From contig NC_057761.1 in the NCBI RefSeq assembly GCF_010389155.1, forward strand, positions 13,952,501 through 14,016,500: a stretch of 64,000 nt of DNA, given 5' to 3'. This document shows positions 44,979-57,388 of this stretch, piece by piece; the stretch's first letter is position 1, and every line of letters begins with the position of its first letter. Both the position numbers and the translations under genes were made by a program. The stretch is from Erigeron canadensis (taxonomy: Eukaryota; Streptophyta; Magnoliopsida; Asterales; Asteraceae). The notes under the pieces are model-generated. The model was not told where the DNA came from and ran no database searches. It worked only from the letters and a program-made list of their open reading frames with translations.

Positions 44979-46337
44979 ACCTGCAAAAAAATAGACAAAA
45001 ACACGACAAGTAAACAAAAAAGTTAGAAATTAAAAACAAAAATTAGGGTTTTTGTCTCGTCTGCTTCGTGATGACGTCATCACGAGGTAAAACCTCTTTG
45101 TGTGACGTCAGCACGAGCTTCAAACAAAACCCAGAAACACGAAGCAAAAACATCTCCATTCGATGAGTTAATCAAATAAAATCATCAACGTGGACTTGTT
45201 TATGGATCGTATATGCCCAGAAAATAAAAAATCGAAACAAATTCGATGAACACGAAGTGGTTCGTGTTCTTGATGTTCTTCATGTGAATAGTGACCGAAA
45301 CATAGTATCTTCAATTAATCTTGATTTTAAGTATGTTAACATGAACTTATGTTATATTTAAAGTGTACAAACATCAATCAATCCAATTTTAAGTCCAATT
45401 TTAAGTCCAAATCATCAAAAATTTGGGCATTATAATGACATGAAATCGTTAATTCTTAAAGTCAAAACATCAATAATCAATCATAGATCGTGAAAGTACC
45501 AACAAATCTAAGTAACAAACGCGAAAAGAGATGAGTTCGATCGAAAACAGCTAAGAATGAATAGTTCGCACGAGGGAGGCAAGTTCGTGTGATTTACATA
45601 GGGTTAATTTTCGACTAATGGTAATTAATGAATAGTAATAACCCATATTTATATTCGAATCCTCATGGCCCGGACCGAAGGACTAACTTCATGGGCTTCG
45701 TGATGACATCAGCGCGAAGCATGCTGACGTCAGCACGAAGGACTTCAAATTTTCAGATTTTTGTTCACACAAGCTTCATTCCTTAGCCAAATTTCGTGAA
45801 TTTTCCAGAATTCTAAACAAGTAAAAATTACGAAAATTCCAGAAACATAAACCTGTAGATACTCGTTACCAAAAACCTGTATCTATTCGAATATGCAATC
45901 GTAGATCATTCGTACTAACTTGTCATCACAATAATGTATCAAATAAATCTTCATTATTATCTTGACATAAAATCGACCATTTCTTCATTGATGTTTAACT
46001 CAATAAATGCAAACTTACATCAAGACATATTTAGTGTATAATGCATTACAAATACATCAAAATATTATATCAACAACCTATCACATTACATCTTAGGTTG
46101 TGATCTTGATAAAACAGAAATAACCTATCACACTAAGTCTTAGGCTATTCTAAGAAGGCAATGATGCATTCTGCATCTAGATTAATCATGATATAATCGG
46201 TCCTACTTGTTTCAACATGGTATTCAAATGAAATTTGATATCTGTAACCTGCACACTTAACAAACTTCATCAATGCATCAAAAACAATAAAATATCATAA
46301 ATATGCAAAACAATCAAAATCTTAACCTAGCAATCAC
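44979..46337 (-). promoter_or_regulatory. Upstream region of the Copia-3 extra ORF: TATA box and 3' splice-site-like sequence
   Basis: In sense, TATTTTTTTGCAG|GTATGG ends directly before the ATG (acceptor AG at 44982-44981), preceded by a T-rich stretch with CTAAT and CTAAC branch-point-like words. A TATA box (minus TATAAATA) lies at 45646-45653, about 670 bp upstream. Between them are TGACGTCA palindromes (45066-45085) and a T-rich stretch. This looks like the promoter, leader exon and leader intron of a gene. 45655-46337 shows nothing else apart from more TGACGTCA-type words at 45697-45738. Confidence 0.4.
45066..45085. promoter_or_regulatory. Palindrome TCGTGATGACGTCATCACGA
   Basis: A perfect 20-bp palindrome. 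It differs from the LTR version at one pair of symmetric positions, so the palindrome is preserved by a double change. Confidence 0.6.
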
Positions 46338-47309
46338 TGTTAGGTCCAGTTTTGGCTATAAATTGGAGCTCTCCAGCTGCATCTGGAGAGCATGAAGAAT
46401 TGTCCGAAATATTAAAAGTCCAGTTGCATTGTACAGTTTAAGCAACTGATGACTTCCTCCAGTTGAGATCTGAAGACATAAATCTGAAGACCTTCCAGTT
46501 GAAGTCGAAGACAACAAGTGGAAGAAAGGAAATGGCAATGGCAACGAAGCCCAGTTGACATTTCACCAGATCAATCAACTGGAGATCCTTCAGTGTAAAT
46601 GCCTTTACAAAGCTTTACACTGATCACATGGAGGACCTTTTACACTACATCCTTTTAACCCGACAATAATCTTGTCTATGGATAAAAGTGCAAAGATGTA
46701 GAGTGGTTGAATAAAGTAACCTTTTGTCTTACTTTATTTAGCACACACAAAGGATTATTTACTAATACTTTTGTGTGCTGTCAACCATATTTGTACGTCG
46801 AAGTTGAGATCCCAATGCTCATACTTCGACTATAAATAGAGGTCCTTGCCCAAGCATTTTATCAACTTTGCAAACACATACATTCTGCAATATTGGTGAA
46901 CTTGTGCAATATCCTCTCAATCGCAAAAAGGAACATTTCACAACTTTAAGTGTTTCGATTGTTAGGAGAATTTCCAAGTATAGATCAATTGTATTTCATA
47001 GGTTGTTAGGATATTTGCATCTTTGTATTATCTTGGTTCCGCAACAACCTTGTATTTTATTTAACAATCAATAAATAAAATACACTTGAAAATTACATAT
47101 TGTCTCACCAATTATAAATACTTGTCATTCATTTATTGCTTTGTATTTACTTATTCCGACTGTCTCCTTAATAAGGAACATTCCAGTTAACCTGGTACAT
47201 AATCACTCTAAACTGGCCACGTCCAGATTAAGTGATTGTGTTGAAAAGTTCACTCACCATTGACATAGAGGTGTCTTCAGCACTCATCTAGTAATAGTTG
47301 AGACTTACA
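46338..47309 (+). repeat. Copia-2b 5' LTR
   Basis: It starts TGTTAGGTCCAG and ends GAGACTTACA, 972 bp. The TATA box is at 46831-46838 and an AATAAA hairpin (12-bp stem) at 47052-47083. It is clearly diverged from the Copia-2a LTRs in the U3 part. Confidence 0.92.
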
Positions 47310-47311
47310 AG

Positions 47312-47323
47312 TGGTATCAAAGC
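47312..47323 (+). other. Primer-binding site, Copia-2b
   Basis: TGGTATCAAAGC starts two bases after the LTR, complementary to the tRNA-Met initiator end with one difference (AAAGC for AGAGC); Copia-3 has the same variant. Confidence 0.88.
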
Positions 47324-47367
47324 AAGCAGGTTGAATTGTTTCAATTCTATAACCTAGGTCTGCTTCA

Positions 47368-49019
47368 ATGGCTGCTGAAGGTGAGAATGGTTCTGGTCCA
47401 AATGAATCTAATCCTAATATTACAACTACTTTAAATACTACTGGAGCAAGCCACGTCCTTAAGGATGCTCCATGTACATTACTCCAACACGTCCATGTAC
47501 ATTACTCCAACACTCCAGTTCCCAAATTCGATGGAAATGGTGAGACCTTTGGTACATGGAAAGCTAGAATGCTCTTGCATTTTGGTGGGATAGAGAGGTA
47601 TATGTTGAAAATCCTTAAGCATAGACCATATATACCCATGTCGAGTGGTGTTAGCCCTCTTCTTGACCCTACTGGGATAAGAGGTACCAGGGAAAAGTCT
47701 GAGGAACATTGGTCAGACGAGGATCGCAGACTGGTTGATCTTGATACCAGACTGAAAAACATGATCCTTGCTGCTGTCCCTGAGGAACTAATTCCAACAC
47801 TTGTGCTGTTTCCCAGTGCTAAATCTATGTGGGATGAATTAGTTCTCCAGTTTGAAGGAGGAAATGACACCATTGTCACCAGAATGGTTGCTCTTAACAA
47901 GAAGTATGAATCCTTCTTTGCTCTTTCCAATGAAAGTTTAACTGGTACGTACACCAGATTTACTGGCCTAATTAATCAACTTAGAGGCTTGGGAGTGGAG
48001 AAGGATAAGGATATTCTTCTTGATAAATTTTGTGATTTATTACCATCCAAATGGGCACACATGGTTCTTGTCTTAAGACAAGGTAAGACCTTGCACAGCC
48101 ATACTCTTGCTTCCCTTTATGGAGCCTTAAGATTCACTGAAGATAATGATGCTGCAAGGATTTTGGCTGAGCAAAATGCTTTAAACCATGCTCAGAGTTC
48201 CAAGGTTGCCAACCTTACTGGGCAACCTTGTGCTGCTTTAATGTCTGTTGAGAATGTCCAGTTACATTCTATGAAGGAGGTGTTAAACAACTTATTGAAC
48301 TCTGGCCTAACCACAAATCTTAGTAATGGTTGTGAGGAAACTGACGATGATGATCTGGTAGCCATGATTGCTAAAACCTTTAACAGGTTCAAGCATAAAT
48401 CTAATCGATTTAATGGGTCCAATAATGCTTCCAGTTCAAATTCTCTGGATAAGGCCAATCTTATCTGCTACAAATGTGGTAAGAAAGGTCATTTCATGAA
48501 GGAATGCAGATCTAGTCAGATGAACAACCAAACTGGTCCTGTTGTCCCAAATTTTGTTAAAACTGATGATTATAAGGCCAAATACAAGAAACTTAAGGCC
48601 CAAATTGCTCTAATGTCTCTTGAACAAGAAAAAGAGAAAGAAAAGAACAAGTGCATGATGGCTCAAACTGAAGGGAAATGGGTACTATCTGATGATTCAT
48701 CTGATGATGAAGAAGAGATTAGAGATGTGTGTTTCATGGCCTGGAAGGGGCTTCGTCTTCTTCAGTTGAAAAAGAAGTTGTTAAAACTCCTCCATTGAAG
48801 CAAAAGCAAAAACAAAATCAATCTGCTCAAAAAGGAGCAAAATCTGGAATAAAAAAGGAGGATGTTGTTGTTCCCATCAAACCAATTGTTTTTACTCCTG
48901 AAGCTGGAAATAATCCTCCAGTTCCAGCCTCCAGTTCCAACCCAAGTAAATCTGCTAAGACTTCTCAGGAGAAGTCTGGTGGACCCATCAAGAAAAGATG
49001 GGTTCACAAAAATAACTAA
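47368..49019 (+). pseudogene. gag of Copia-2b, one frameshift
   Basis: The ATG at 47368 opens 476 codons: an N/G/P-rich start, the capsid-type FGTWKARMLLHFGGIERYML, and the CCHC knuckle CYKCGKKGHFMKEC near residues 367-380. A short duplication near 47480-47515 repeats HVHVHYSNTP-type coding (CCATGTACATTACTCCAACAC twice). A frameshift near 48750 moves reading to 48729-49019, the K/S/P-rich tail ending KKRWVHKNN. The stop lies in AACTAATTC, and GTGTGCAG|GG follows. Confidence 0.92.
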
Positions 49020-49027
49020 TTCTCTAC

Positions 49028-49392
49028 TTGGGTGTGCAGGGCGATCGAAAGAAGAATATCTGGTATCTGGACAGCGCTGCTGGACGGACAATGACCGGAT
49101 GTAAGCCCCTGCTGGCAGTGACATTTGGTAATGATGGAAGTGGGAAAACTGAAGGATATGGTGTCATTGACAATGGACAGGTCCAGTTCACAAAAGTTGC
49201 ATTTGTCAATGGTTTGAAATACAACCTGATAAGTGTCAGTCAACTTTGTGATGATGGATATAAGGTGTTGTTCGATATTGCTCAAGGTACCATATTTAAT
49301 AAGGATTGGAAAGTGGTGATGATTGCACCAAGGAAAGGGAATGTGTACATAATGGACATGGAACCAGCTCCAAAAGAGCATTGACTTTTCAA
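49028..49392 (+). pseudogene. Protease fragment of Copia-2b
   Basis: The pol frame starts at GVQGDRKKNIWYLDSAAG, with the DSA variant of the protease motif. It runs through KYNLISVSQLCDDGYKVLF and APRKGNVYIMDM and meets TGA at 49382-49384 where relatives continue. Similarity ends within about 10 bp after the stop, at the truncation. Confidence 0.88.
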
Positions 49393-50669
49393 TTTCAAAT
49401 CCATTTCATTTTCTAAATTAAACAACTTATGTATTAATTAGAAAATCCATCTTTTAAACATTTATACCGTAAGTAACAAGACTTATATAATTCACTAAGA
49501 ATTATAACTTTTAATGCTTATCAAATCTCTCGTGCAATAAGAACTAGTTTGACACACAAGCTGACACTTATTACAGAAATAAAAATAAAAACAAAAATAA
49601 CTAAAAAACTAAACTACTTTATTTATTTACGAAAAATCTTAAGTTTCTGCAGATTAGATCAGATTAGTATTTACATAAGTCTGCAAGTGAGAAATAATTC
49701 TCTTATTATTAGTTATGAACATTGACTCAACCACGATTACCGATATATTTGTCTTCTTAAACACTCGGTACTTCCAGTTTCCTTTGAGTGGTGACACTTT
49801 CGACATACTCTGGCCAAGGACAGTCACCATGTAACCCGAGTAGCCTAATATGCCACTAAATAGTTTGCGAACTTATGTGACCCATATTCAGATATACTTC
49901 CGTAATCGATACAAGCACTAAGATACGAAATATTCAATATATATTCAAAAGCATCCTTAAACAAATCATGAGACACATTTTAGATAATAAAATCTAATTA
50001 CTTTGTGATTTAACTTATTTGCTTTTGCATTTCATTATTTATAAGGAACCCGTGATTTTCTATGAGACCCATGTAACGAACTTTCTGACAACCTATCCCA
50101 AGTTGGAAGCTTTAGGTAGGCTAGGTATACAAAGACACCCCGAGGACATACTTGTCCGAATCTCAAAGACCACATTAGCCCCTTAATTAACATTCGTTTC
50201 ATTTGCATAAACAATATCACATTTAACTTTCATGCTCATGAGCCGTAGTGGTTTTTGCCTATATTTTGAACAAATCCTAAAGTAATGCTAGATCTTTCAC
50301 AAAATTTAAGGACTAGATCAATTCATTGCTGAAAAGCTGGCATTTTCAGCCATATATCTGAATATGTTTTCCATAAGAACATTGTATAAATTAAGTTCAG
50401 ATTAAGGAAACCTTGCTACTTTGTGTCTACCAATATATCCCAAATTGTAATCACTGAACTAAGCAGTTATATTACGATTAAGCAGACTTAAAAGCTAAGT
50501 ATCCTCACTTCTAATCATCTTATAGCATTAACTTAAATCTCTCCCATATTTTTTCATTTTCAGATTTTTCACATTTTTATGGTTTTTATGACACTAAGAA
50601 CTCTTTTTGTATTTTTATGACTCTAGCTATTTACAAACACAAACTTACAAAATTAGTTCTTTGAGAGAT
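49393..50669 (-). other. Copia-3 spacer after pol
   Basis: No coding motif was found. This AT-rich DNA lies between the Copia-2b truncation point and the RNase H stop. GGGGTGTCTTTGTATACC (minus, near 50130-50147) is a weak match to the loop motif found after pol in the other two families. Confidence 0.55.
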
Positions 50670-51900
50670 TTAATATGAATCAGCAGTCTTCATCCAATTG
50701 AGAAGAATTAACTTCTCAAACCGAGCCTTATCAAATGCTTTGGTATACAGATCAGCTAAATTATCATCAGCTATAACTTTTTCCAAATGAATTAACTTCT
50801 TTTGGGCACAATCACGCAAGAAATGATGTCTAATATCAATATGGTTGGTGACCTTATGCATGACAGGGTTATTTGTAATGTCTATAGCTGAATCAGTATA
50901 TGCAACAAAATCAAACGTTCCGCCCATAGGATACCATAGACCAAGCCCTTGGTTTCCCTTAAGATAACGTAGAATACGTTTTGCTGCAACCAAATGTGAC
51001 TCTTTCGGACTAGCTTGAAATCTAGTGCAAAGACAAACAGCGAACATAATATCTGGATGCGAAGCAGTCAGATACATCAATGAGCCAATAATAGCACGAT
51101 AATAAGTTGCATCAACAAGTTCATCTTTCGGATCAAGAACTCTTAAACCATGATTTTGCTGAATAGGGGTACCATATGTCTTGGACTCTAACATTTGAAA
51201 CCTCTCCAAGATGTCATCGACATACTTAGACTGGTGAATAAAGAATCCATCTTTCCTTTGATCAACTTGCAGTCCGAGGAAAAAATTGAGGTTCCCCTAT
51301 AACACTCATTTGAAACTCTTTGCACATTTTTATATTAGATGAACCAAAAATGATATCATCCACGTAAACTACAATTAGATAATCTCGCTTCTTCCACTTG
51401 ATAAACAATGTGCTGTCTATCGATCCTTTTGTAAAACCATTTGTCAACAAATGTGTCGACAACTTTTCATACCACACTCTGGGTGCTTGATGTAATCCAT
51501 AAAGAGCCTTATCCAAACGATATGCTCTTCTTGGATAATTCGGATCTTCAAACCTCGGTGGTTGGTGAACATACACTTCTTCTTTAACTTCACCATATAA
51601 GAAGGCACTCTTAACGTCTAACTGATACACTTTTATAGCTTTGAAACTGGCATAGGCTAAAAATAAACTTATAGCTTCAATCCTAGCAACTGGCGCAAAA
51701 GTTTCCTTATAGTCATATCCTTCTCGTTGTGCAAACCCCTGAACAACCAAACGTGCTTTATTTCTAGTAACGATCCCTTTGTCATCTCGTTTGCATTTAT
51801 ATACCCAACGAGTTCCAATCGGTTCTTTACCTCTAGGCACATCTACTAACTCCCAAACTCCAAGTTTTTCAAATTGAGGTAATTCTTCTTGCATAGCTTC
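50670..51900 (-). pseudogene. Reverse transcriptase and deleted RNase H of Copia-3
   Basis: RT reads GTRWVYKCKRDDKG, ARLVVQGFAQ, FAPVARIEAIS, LDVKSAFLYGEV, ALYGLHQAPRVWY and catalytic [11 protein letters not shown] frame change at about 51270 follows IGEPQFF. RNase H starts (YRAIIGSLMYLTASHPDIMF, LRYLKGNQGLGLWYP), but FDFVAYTDS jumps straight to AIDITNNPVMHKV, so the block with the AGC..DRKS and TAEAEY segments and most catalytic residues is missing. The frame ends at 50670. Confidence 0.9.
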
Positions 51901-53852
51901 AACCCAACATGGTTCTTGAAGTGATGCTTAACATTCTTAGGTTCTACTTGTGAAATGAAACCAGAATATAAACACTCAGTTATTAATCCAGTGTCTTTCA
52001 CTTCACAAAACAAACTAGTTAGATTCTTATTCAACTGATTTCTAGTTCGAACAGGTCTGTAGCATTACCAAGAATATTTTCAACTGGATGATCCTTATTA
52101 ATTCGATATTGAGGAACCGAATCAACATTCAGACTTTCCCCTAAATTTTTTCTAATCAGAAACTCAGGAGAGCTAAAATCATCTTTCGATTCTTCAGAAA
52201 TAGGATCATCATCAGGCAGTGTAACCTTTGATGGAGTAAGTGGTGTAGTGTTCGCGGGTTCACTATTATCCGAATCTAGTGTCTTATTCTTGTCCTTACC
52301 ACTTTCATCAACATCAGTAGTAGACTGAACGTTGGTTGGAGTAGTATCGACATTTCGAGTAAGCGGAGATATAGGAGTATTATCCATGTGATCTCTTAAA
52401 ATAATCACATCATCAACTGTCTCAGGATCTGAATAAGAATCAGGACCATGTAGTGAACTAAACACACTATCGTAATCGAAGTTTTTGCCACTTCTAGAAT
52501 GAATAGCGGGCTTATGCCTGACAATCTTGACATTTGTTCCCAAATCAACTTTGTCGGTCTGTTTGTTGTAAACCCGTCAAATTGATGTTCCCGGTTTATA
52601 ACCCATGAGAAATCCCTCTTCAACCTTTGAATCAAACTTTGACTGAGGTAGATACTTCAAGAAAGTACACGGTACACCAAATGGTTCAACATTCTGTAAA
52701 TTCGATTTCCTCTTATGTAAAAGCTCATAACATGTCTTATTATAACGCTTAACTACAATAACCCTATTTAAAATATGACAAGCTGTATTCACTGCGTCCA
52801 CCTAAAACATAGTAGGAAGCCCTGAATCTGCAAGCATAGTTCTGGCTGTCTCGATTAGAGTCCTATTCTTTCTTTCAACAACTCCATTCTGTTGTGGTTC
52901 ATACGGAGAACTGTATTGATGTTGGATTCCCTTTGACAAACAAAAGACCTCCATCACATTATTCTTGAATTCAGTTCCGTTGTCACTCCTGATTCTCTTA
53001 ACATGAACTCCATAAATATTTTTAGTTTCCACGAAGAAATTTATCAAAATCTGCGAAGTTTCATCTTTCGATTTAAAGAAAGAATACCCATGAGAATCTC
53101 GAGTAATCATCAGTAACCACCAAACAGTAATACATCCCACCGATACTTCTTACATTCATTGGACCAAATAAATCCATGTGAGGTAATTCGAAAGGATTGG
53201 CAATAGCATTTTCTTGTTTCGGTTTATGTGCAGACTTTTGTTGTTAACCTTTCAGACAAGGTACACATTTGTCTTCCATTCCAAACTGTTTCATGGGAAT
53301 GCCGTCAACCAAACCATGTTTGAAAATGTCATTCATCTGTCGGAAATTAATATGTCCCATTCTTCTATGCCATAACAAAGATTCAGATTCGTTTGCTTTC
53401 GTTAATAAGCAAACAGACTCCTTTGGATCATCAACACCTAACACAAGGCCATAGATGTCTCTCTTCCTAGGAGCTTTTAGCAGGATCCAGTCTTCAGGAA
53501 TAACATATCCTGGTTTCAATATAAGTGCTTCTTTCTTAGTAAAATGGACATTGTTTCCCTTGTCACAAATGTGAGAAACACTTAATAAATTATGTGCTAA
53601 CTGTTCCACATAATTTACTTTCTCCAGCGTAATCTTCCCATTGACAACATCACCTTGGCCCGAGATGTTTCCGCCCTTGGGACCAGCGAAACTAACATAC
53701 GAACCATTTACATCTTCATAATTGGACAAAACATTCTTGTCCCCTGTCATGTGCCGAGAGCATCCACTGTCAACATACCAAAGACTGATAGGCTTCCTTG
53801 GTTCTCCCTGCACATCAGACAATAAGATGGTTAGTTTCTGAAGGGAACCCAA
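51901..53852 (-). pseudogene. Protease and integrase of Copia-3
   Basis: It starts in sense with GATGTGCAG|GGAGAACC; the protease motif is LWYVDSGCSRHMTGDK. HHCC (LWHRRMGHINF, CVPCLKG) ends in a stop near 53244. The core follows in shifted frames: a MDLFGP-like segment near 53175 and ITRDSHGYSFFKSKDE, then IRSDNGTEF and QQNGVVERKNRTL. A stop at 52802 interrupts, and the C-terminal part (GFLMGYKPG) and acidic linker run to about 51900 with more breaks. Confidence 0.88.
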
Positions 53853-56800
53853 ACCTTTTAAGGTTTAGGTTTATCGAATTCATCTCTAATGATCAATTCG
53901 GTGCAATATCCATCGCTCTATAAAGGAGCCTTGGATGAAGATGGTGTCATTGACTGTTTCATAGGTGAAGTGAAACGAGTCTTAGGAGGTGAATTCCTTG
54001 GTGAGTGAGTACCAAATCTAGGTTGACTCCCTAATCGATCATAGAATTTAGACGAACTATTAATTCTAGAAGGAGGAGATTGATTTTGTTGAGCCATCTT
54101 CCTAGGTGAATAACTCCTTTAAGGTGTATGAGAACGACTCGGACTTACACTACTAGAAGTAGTATTCTGTGAAGGTCCCTGTCGTTTTGGAGTCTTAGAT
54201 CTATTGTCATGAGCAACAATATCTGAGTCACTAGATCCTCCAGAAGACATACCCTTTTTTGGACATCTTCGTTTTCTATTTGGACAATAACTATAAACAT
54301 GTCCTACTTCATAACAATAGAAACAAGAATTTTTAGCTCTTGCTTTCTTAGCTTTAACATCAAACTCAGCTGGAGTCATGCATAAACATTCCTTAAGTTC
54401 AATTGTGGCTGAATCTTCTTTTGATAAACCAGTTGACTCATTTTTATCGAAAAAATGTACCTTCTTTTGAGAATTCTTATGAGTCTTATATGGAGTTAAG
54501 GGGACTCCTCTAGACGTAGATTCATCCTTATTCCATACTTTATCAATCTTGTCATGATCTATCCTTTCAAAATCAATTTCATTGGATGTAAAAACAGTAT
54601 CACATCCCTTCATTGTAAAACATTTAATGTTCTTATCGACAGGACAAGTTGAATTCACTTGACTAGATCCTAAAGGAGAACTAGCATCATACACTCCATT
54701 TTTAGGATTTACTGGTTTAACAAAAGAACTTCCAAGCTTATGTTTCTTGTTTAGCTCTTTTATCTTATCAATCGACCGTTTAGAGGATTTAAGATCAACA
54801 TTTTGGTTCTCTAAGACTGGTGGAACAACTTCATCAATTTCTATCTTTTCAGAAAGTTGTGTTAGAGATTCTGTATAATTATCATTAAAAGGACCTTTAA
54901 CTTCTTTATAATCCAAACCCAAACCAGCCTTATCTTTTGAATCCCGTGGTATAGGTGTTTGCAATTGCATTGATCTTATTAACTCAGATCCTCTAATTTG
55001 TTCTAGTCTTGTATTAAGCTTAACTATCTCTAACTTTGCATCAACCAATTCTTTCTCTTTCTTTGAAAGTTTCTCAATTAGTTGAGCATATTGTTCATTT
55101 CCAACTTTTTCCATTAAAACTGACTCTTTTAATTTTTCTTTCAAGGCAAGAATATCCTTATCAGATGCACGAATCTTATCTTGATAAAGACTTTCCTGTT
55201 TCACCAAACCAGATTTTTTGGCGAACAAAGAGTCATTTTCCTTTTTAAACATGTTGTTTTGACTAGTTAAGTTAATAACCGACTTATTCAAAATAAACAC
55301 CTCAAGTTTCAAATCTGACACAATTTTACAGACGTCAGCTATAGAAAACAAAGAACAAGATACCTTCTGATCTGCAGCCTTGCAATCTGCCATGAATGGA
55401 ACAAAGTCTTCAGTTGTCATACCTTTAGGTATCACGAAGTTCTTCATTTGTTCTTCGATGCTCTTCATAGAAATGTCATCAACAGGGCTCGATGACTCTT
55501 CCTTTTCTTCAGATGCTTTCACTGCTGTCACATTACATACATTCTGCTTAACTATCTCAGATGCACTTTCTTCCCTTGAGTATACAGCATAATCATTGTT
55601 GCAGCTACCTCATCATATAATTCCACCATGTAGGCATGATTCGAGGTATGATCGAATTGTGTATCCCATTGATAAGTACCATCCAGATTCTGAACAACAA
55701 CGGCCTTTGACTCTGAAAATGGTGACGAAACTGGCTGTTGTGGAGTAGCAGGATATGTAATCATTGCTTGAGTTTTATGATTACTTGGAGTAATACCGCC
55801 TTGATTGTAATTTTGACGACCAGCAACGATATTATCAATCCTCTTAGGTCGCTGACACTCTCTTGCAAAGTGACCAAATCCATCGCAGTTATAACATTTC
55901 ACCTTGGATTTGTCAAAGCCTTTAGTGCCATTACCTATAGGTCTCCCAGTTCTCTGAGTGAATCTTCTGACCTTAATAGTGAGCATAGCTAGCTGCCATT
56001 GTAGATCCATTTCTTCCAAATCATCAGGATCTATCTGATTGTAATCCTCATCAATTACTGCAGGATCAGTAATCTTTCCTCCAATAAACGCTTCATGAGC
56101 ATTACAAAAGGCTGAGTAAACATTCATTCTAGCTTCTGCAGAACTCATACTCATTGGCATAGAATGAAAAGATTATACATTGCTCTTGACATTCGTATGT
56201 GAATTGTCATAAGCAACATATCCAGCAATACCTTCAGCATCTACTATTAGTGTAGCTTCTGCACCACTTAGAAATGCATTATTCCCCGAGCTAGAACTTG
56301 CTAAATTAACAGACTTAGCATGATACAATGAGGGATCTTGAGTGAAATCCGAGTGAGTATCTTTAATTCTTCTCTTCATATCTCTATTCTTCAGCTTGGA
56401 AACTACCTTTTCAAAGTCCCATGTACTATATTATTGATCATCTTGAAGTTGATGAACATAATCAGTCCATGTCTTAGGTAATGAGTCCAAAAACTTATCG
56501 ACTAGCTCAGTTTGAGGATAAACAACCTCAAAATACGACAACTAAGTAGTCAAATGACTGAATCGAATAATAATCTCGTCAAGAGATTCTCCTTTCAGTC
56601 CATTGAAGGCTTCATACTAGCGCTTCAGAGTTTGATACGATTCTTCTTCAAGGTTACATCGCCCTCACAATATCTTTCAAGAGCGTCCCATAAGTCCTTT
56701 GAAGTAGTGTATTTTTTGAACAAATGTAGACTATCTTGAGGTAAGGCCATAGTAAGAGTGGACAAGGCCTTCCCCTCAATTATGTATCTCTTTCGTTCTT

Positions 56801-57065
56801 CAATCGGCATATCAGCATAAGTATACCTACCGATCACTCCATTCTTCTCATACGAAGGCCAATTAAAACCTTGAGTTATCACAAGCCACATTTCCACGTC
56901 AGTGAGACGAATGTAGTCTTCAAAACGTCTCTTCCACATCCAATAAATTTCCATACGGAACAACTTTGGAGGTGTGTTTCCACGACCAACCTCATGATCG
57001 TGCATGATCATCTGGCTGATAAGTAAGGCATTAGGAGAGTTTGCGGCAGCTGGTATAGTCGTCAT
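53853..57065 (-). pseudogene. gag of Copia-3 with two zinc-knuckle-like motifs
   Basis: The ATG at 57065-57063 starts MTTIPAAANSPN, followed by WMWKRRFEDYIRLTD and KKYTTSKDLWDALERYCEGD. The frame is lost at about 56625 and interrupted until 56160. A first CCHC knuckle CYNCDGFGHFAREC lies near 55900. After another frame change at about 55550, a 470-codon block (55531-54119) has coiled coil, K/S-rich segments and a second cysteine/histidine motif, CFYCYEVGHVYSYC, near 54310. The tail reads KVWVPFRN before a TAA in AACTAACC; the pol frame opens after TGATGTGCAG|GG. Confidence 0.88.
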
Positions 57066-57374
57066 TTCGAATCTTTTGAAAATCAAATCAAACGAAATAG
57101 TAAGGAGTTCGTATGTTGCGAAGTCACACGAAGTACACGTGACACGAAGGACACGAAGTCACACTAAATACACGTGACACGAGGTAACACACGAAGTCAC
57201 ACGAGGCACACGTGACACGAACAAACGACTTACGTAAGCAATACACGAAGTTCACCTCGTGTTGACGTAAACACGAAGAAGAGCACGAAAATACCTTTAA
57301 ATACGAATTTCGAATCGAATTTGCAAACAATAGCAAATCAAATGATCTTACACCTTCTGGTAATCAACCTTAGG
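57066..57374 (-). promoter_or_regulatory. Copia-3 leader with ACACGTGACACGA repeats
   Basis: Three ACACGTGACACGA copies (each with a CACGTG G-box core) alternate with GAAGTCACAC words between 57115 and 57220. A palindromic TCGTGTTGACGTAAACACGA with 7-bp arms lies near 57257-57276. It is untranslated and short compared with the leaders of the other families. Confidence 0.6.
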
Positions 57375-57386
57375 GCTTTGATACCA
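57375..57386 (-). other. Primer-binding site, Copia-3
   Basis: The minus strand has TGGTATCAAAGC two bases inside the 5' LTR; it matches initiator tRNA-Met with one difference. Confidence 0.9.
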
Positions 57387-57388
57387 CT

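Larger units (their letters stand above)
46338..49392 (+). mobile_element. Copia-2b, 3'-truncated family-2 element inside Copia-3
   Basis: 5' LTR (46338-47309), PBS, gag, and the protease start up to about 49392, where family-2 similarity stops and Copia-3 spacer DNA resumes. There is no integrase, RT, extra ORF or 3' LTR, and no clear TSD, so a deletion removed the 3' part together with the far end. The gag is close to that of Copia-2a, and the PR motif shares the unusual DSAAGRTMTG. Confidence 0.9.
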
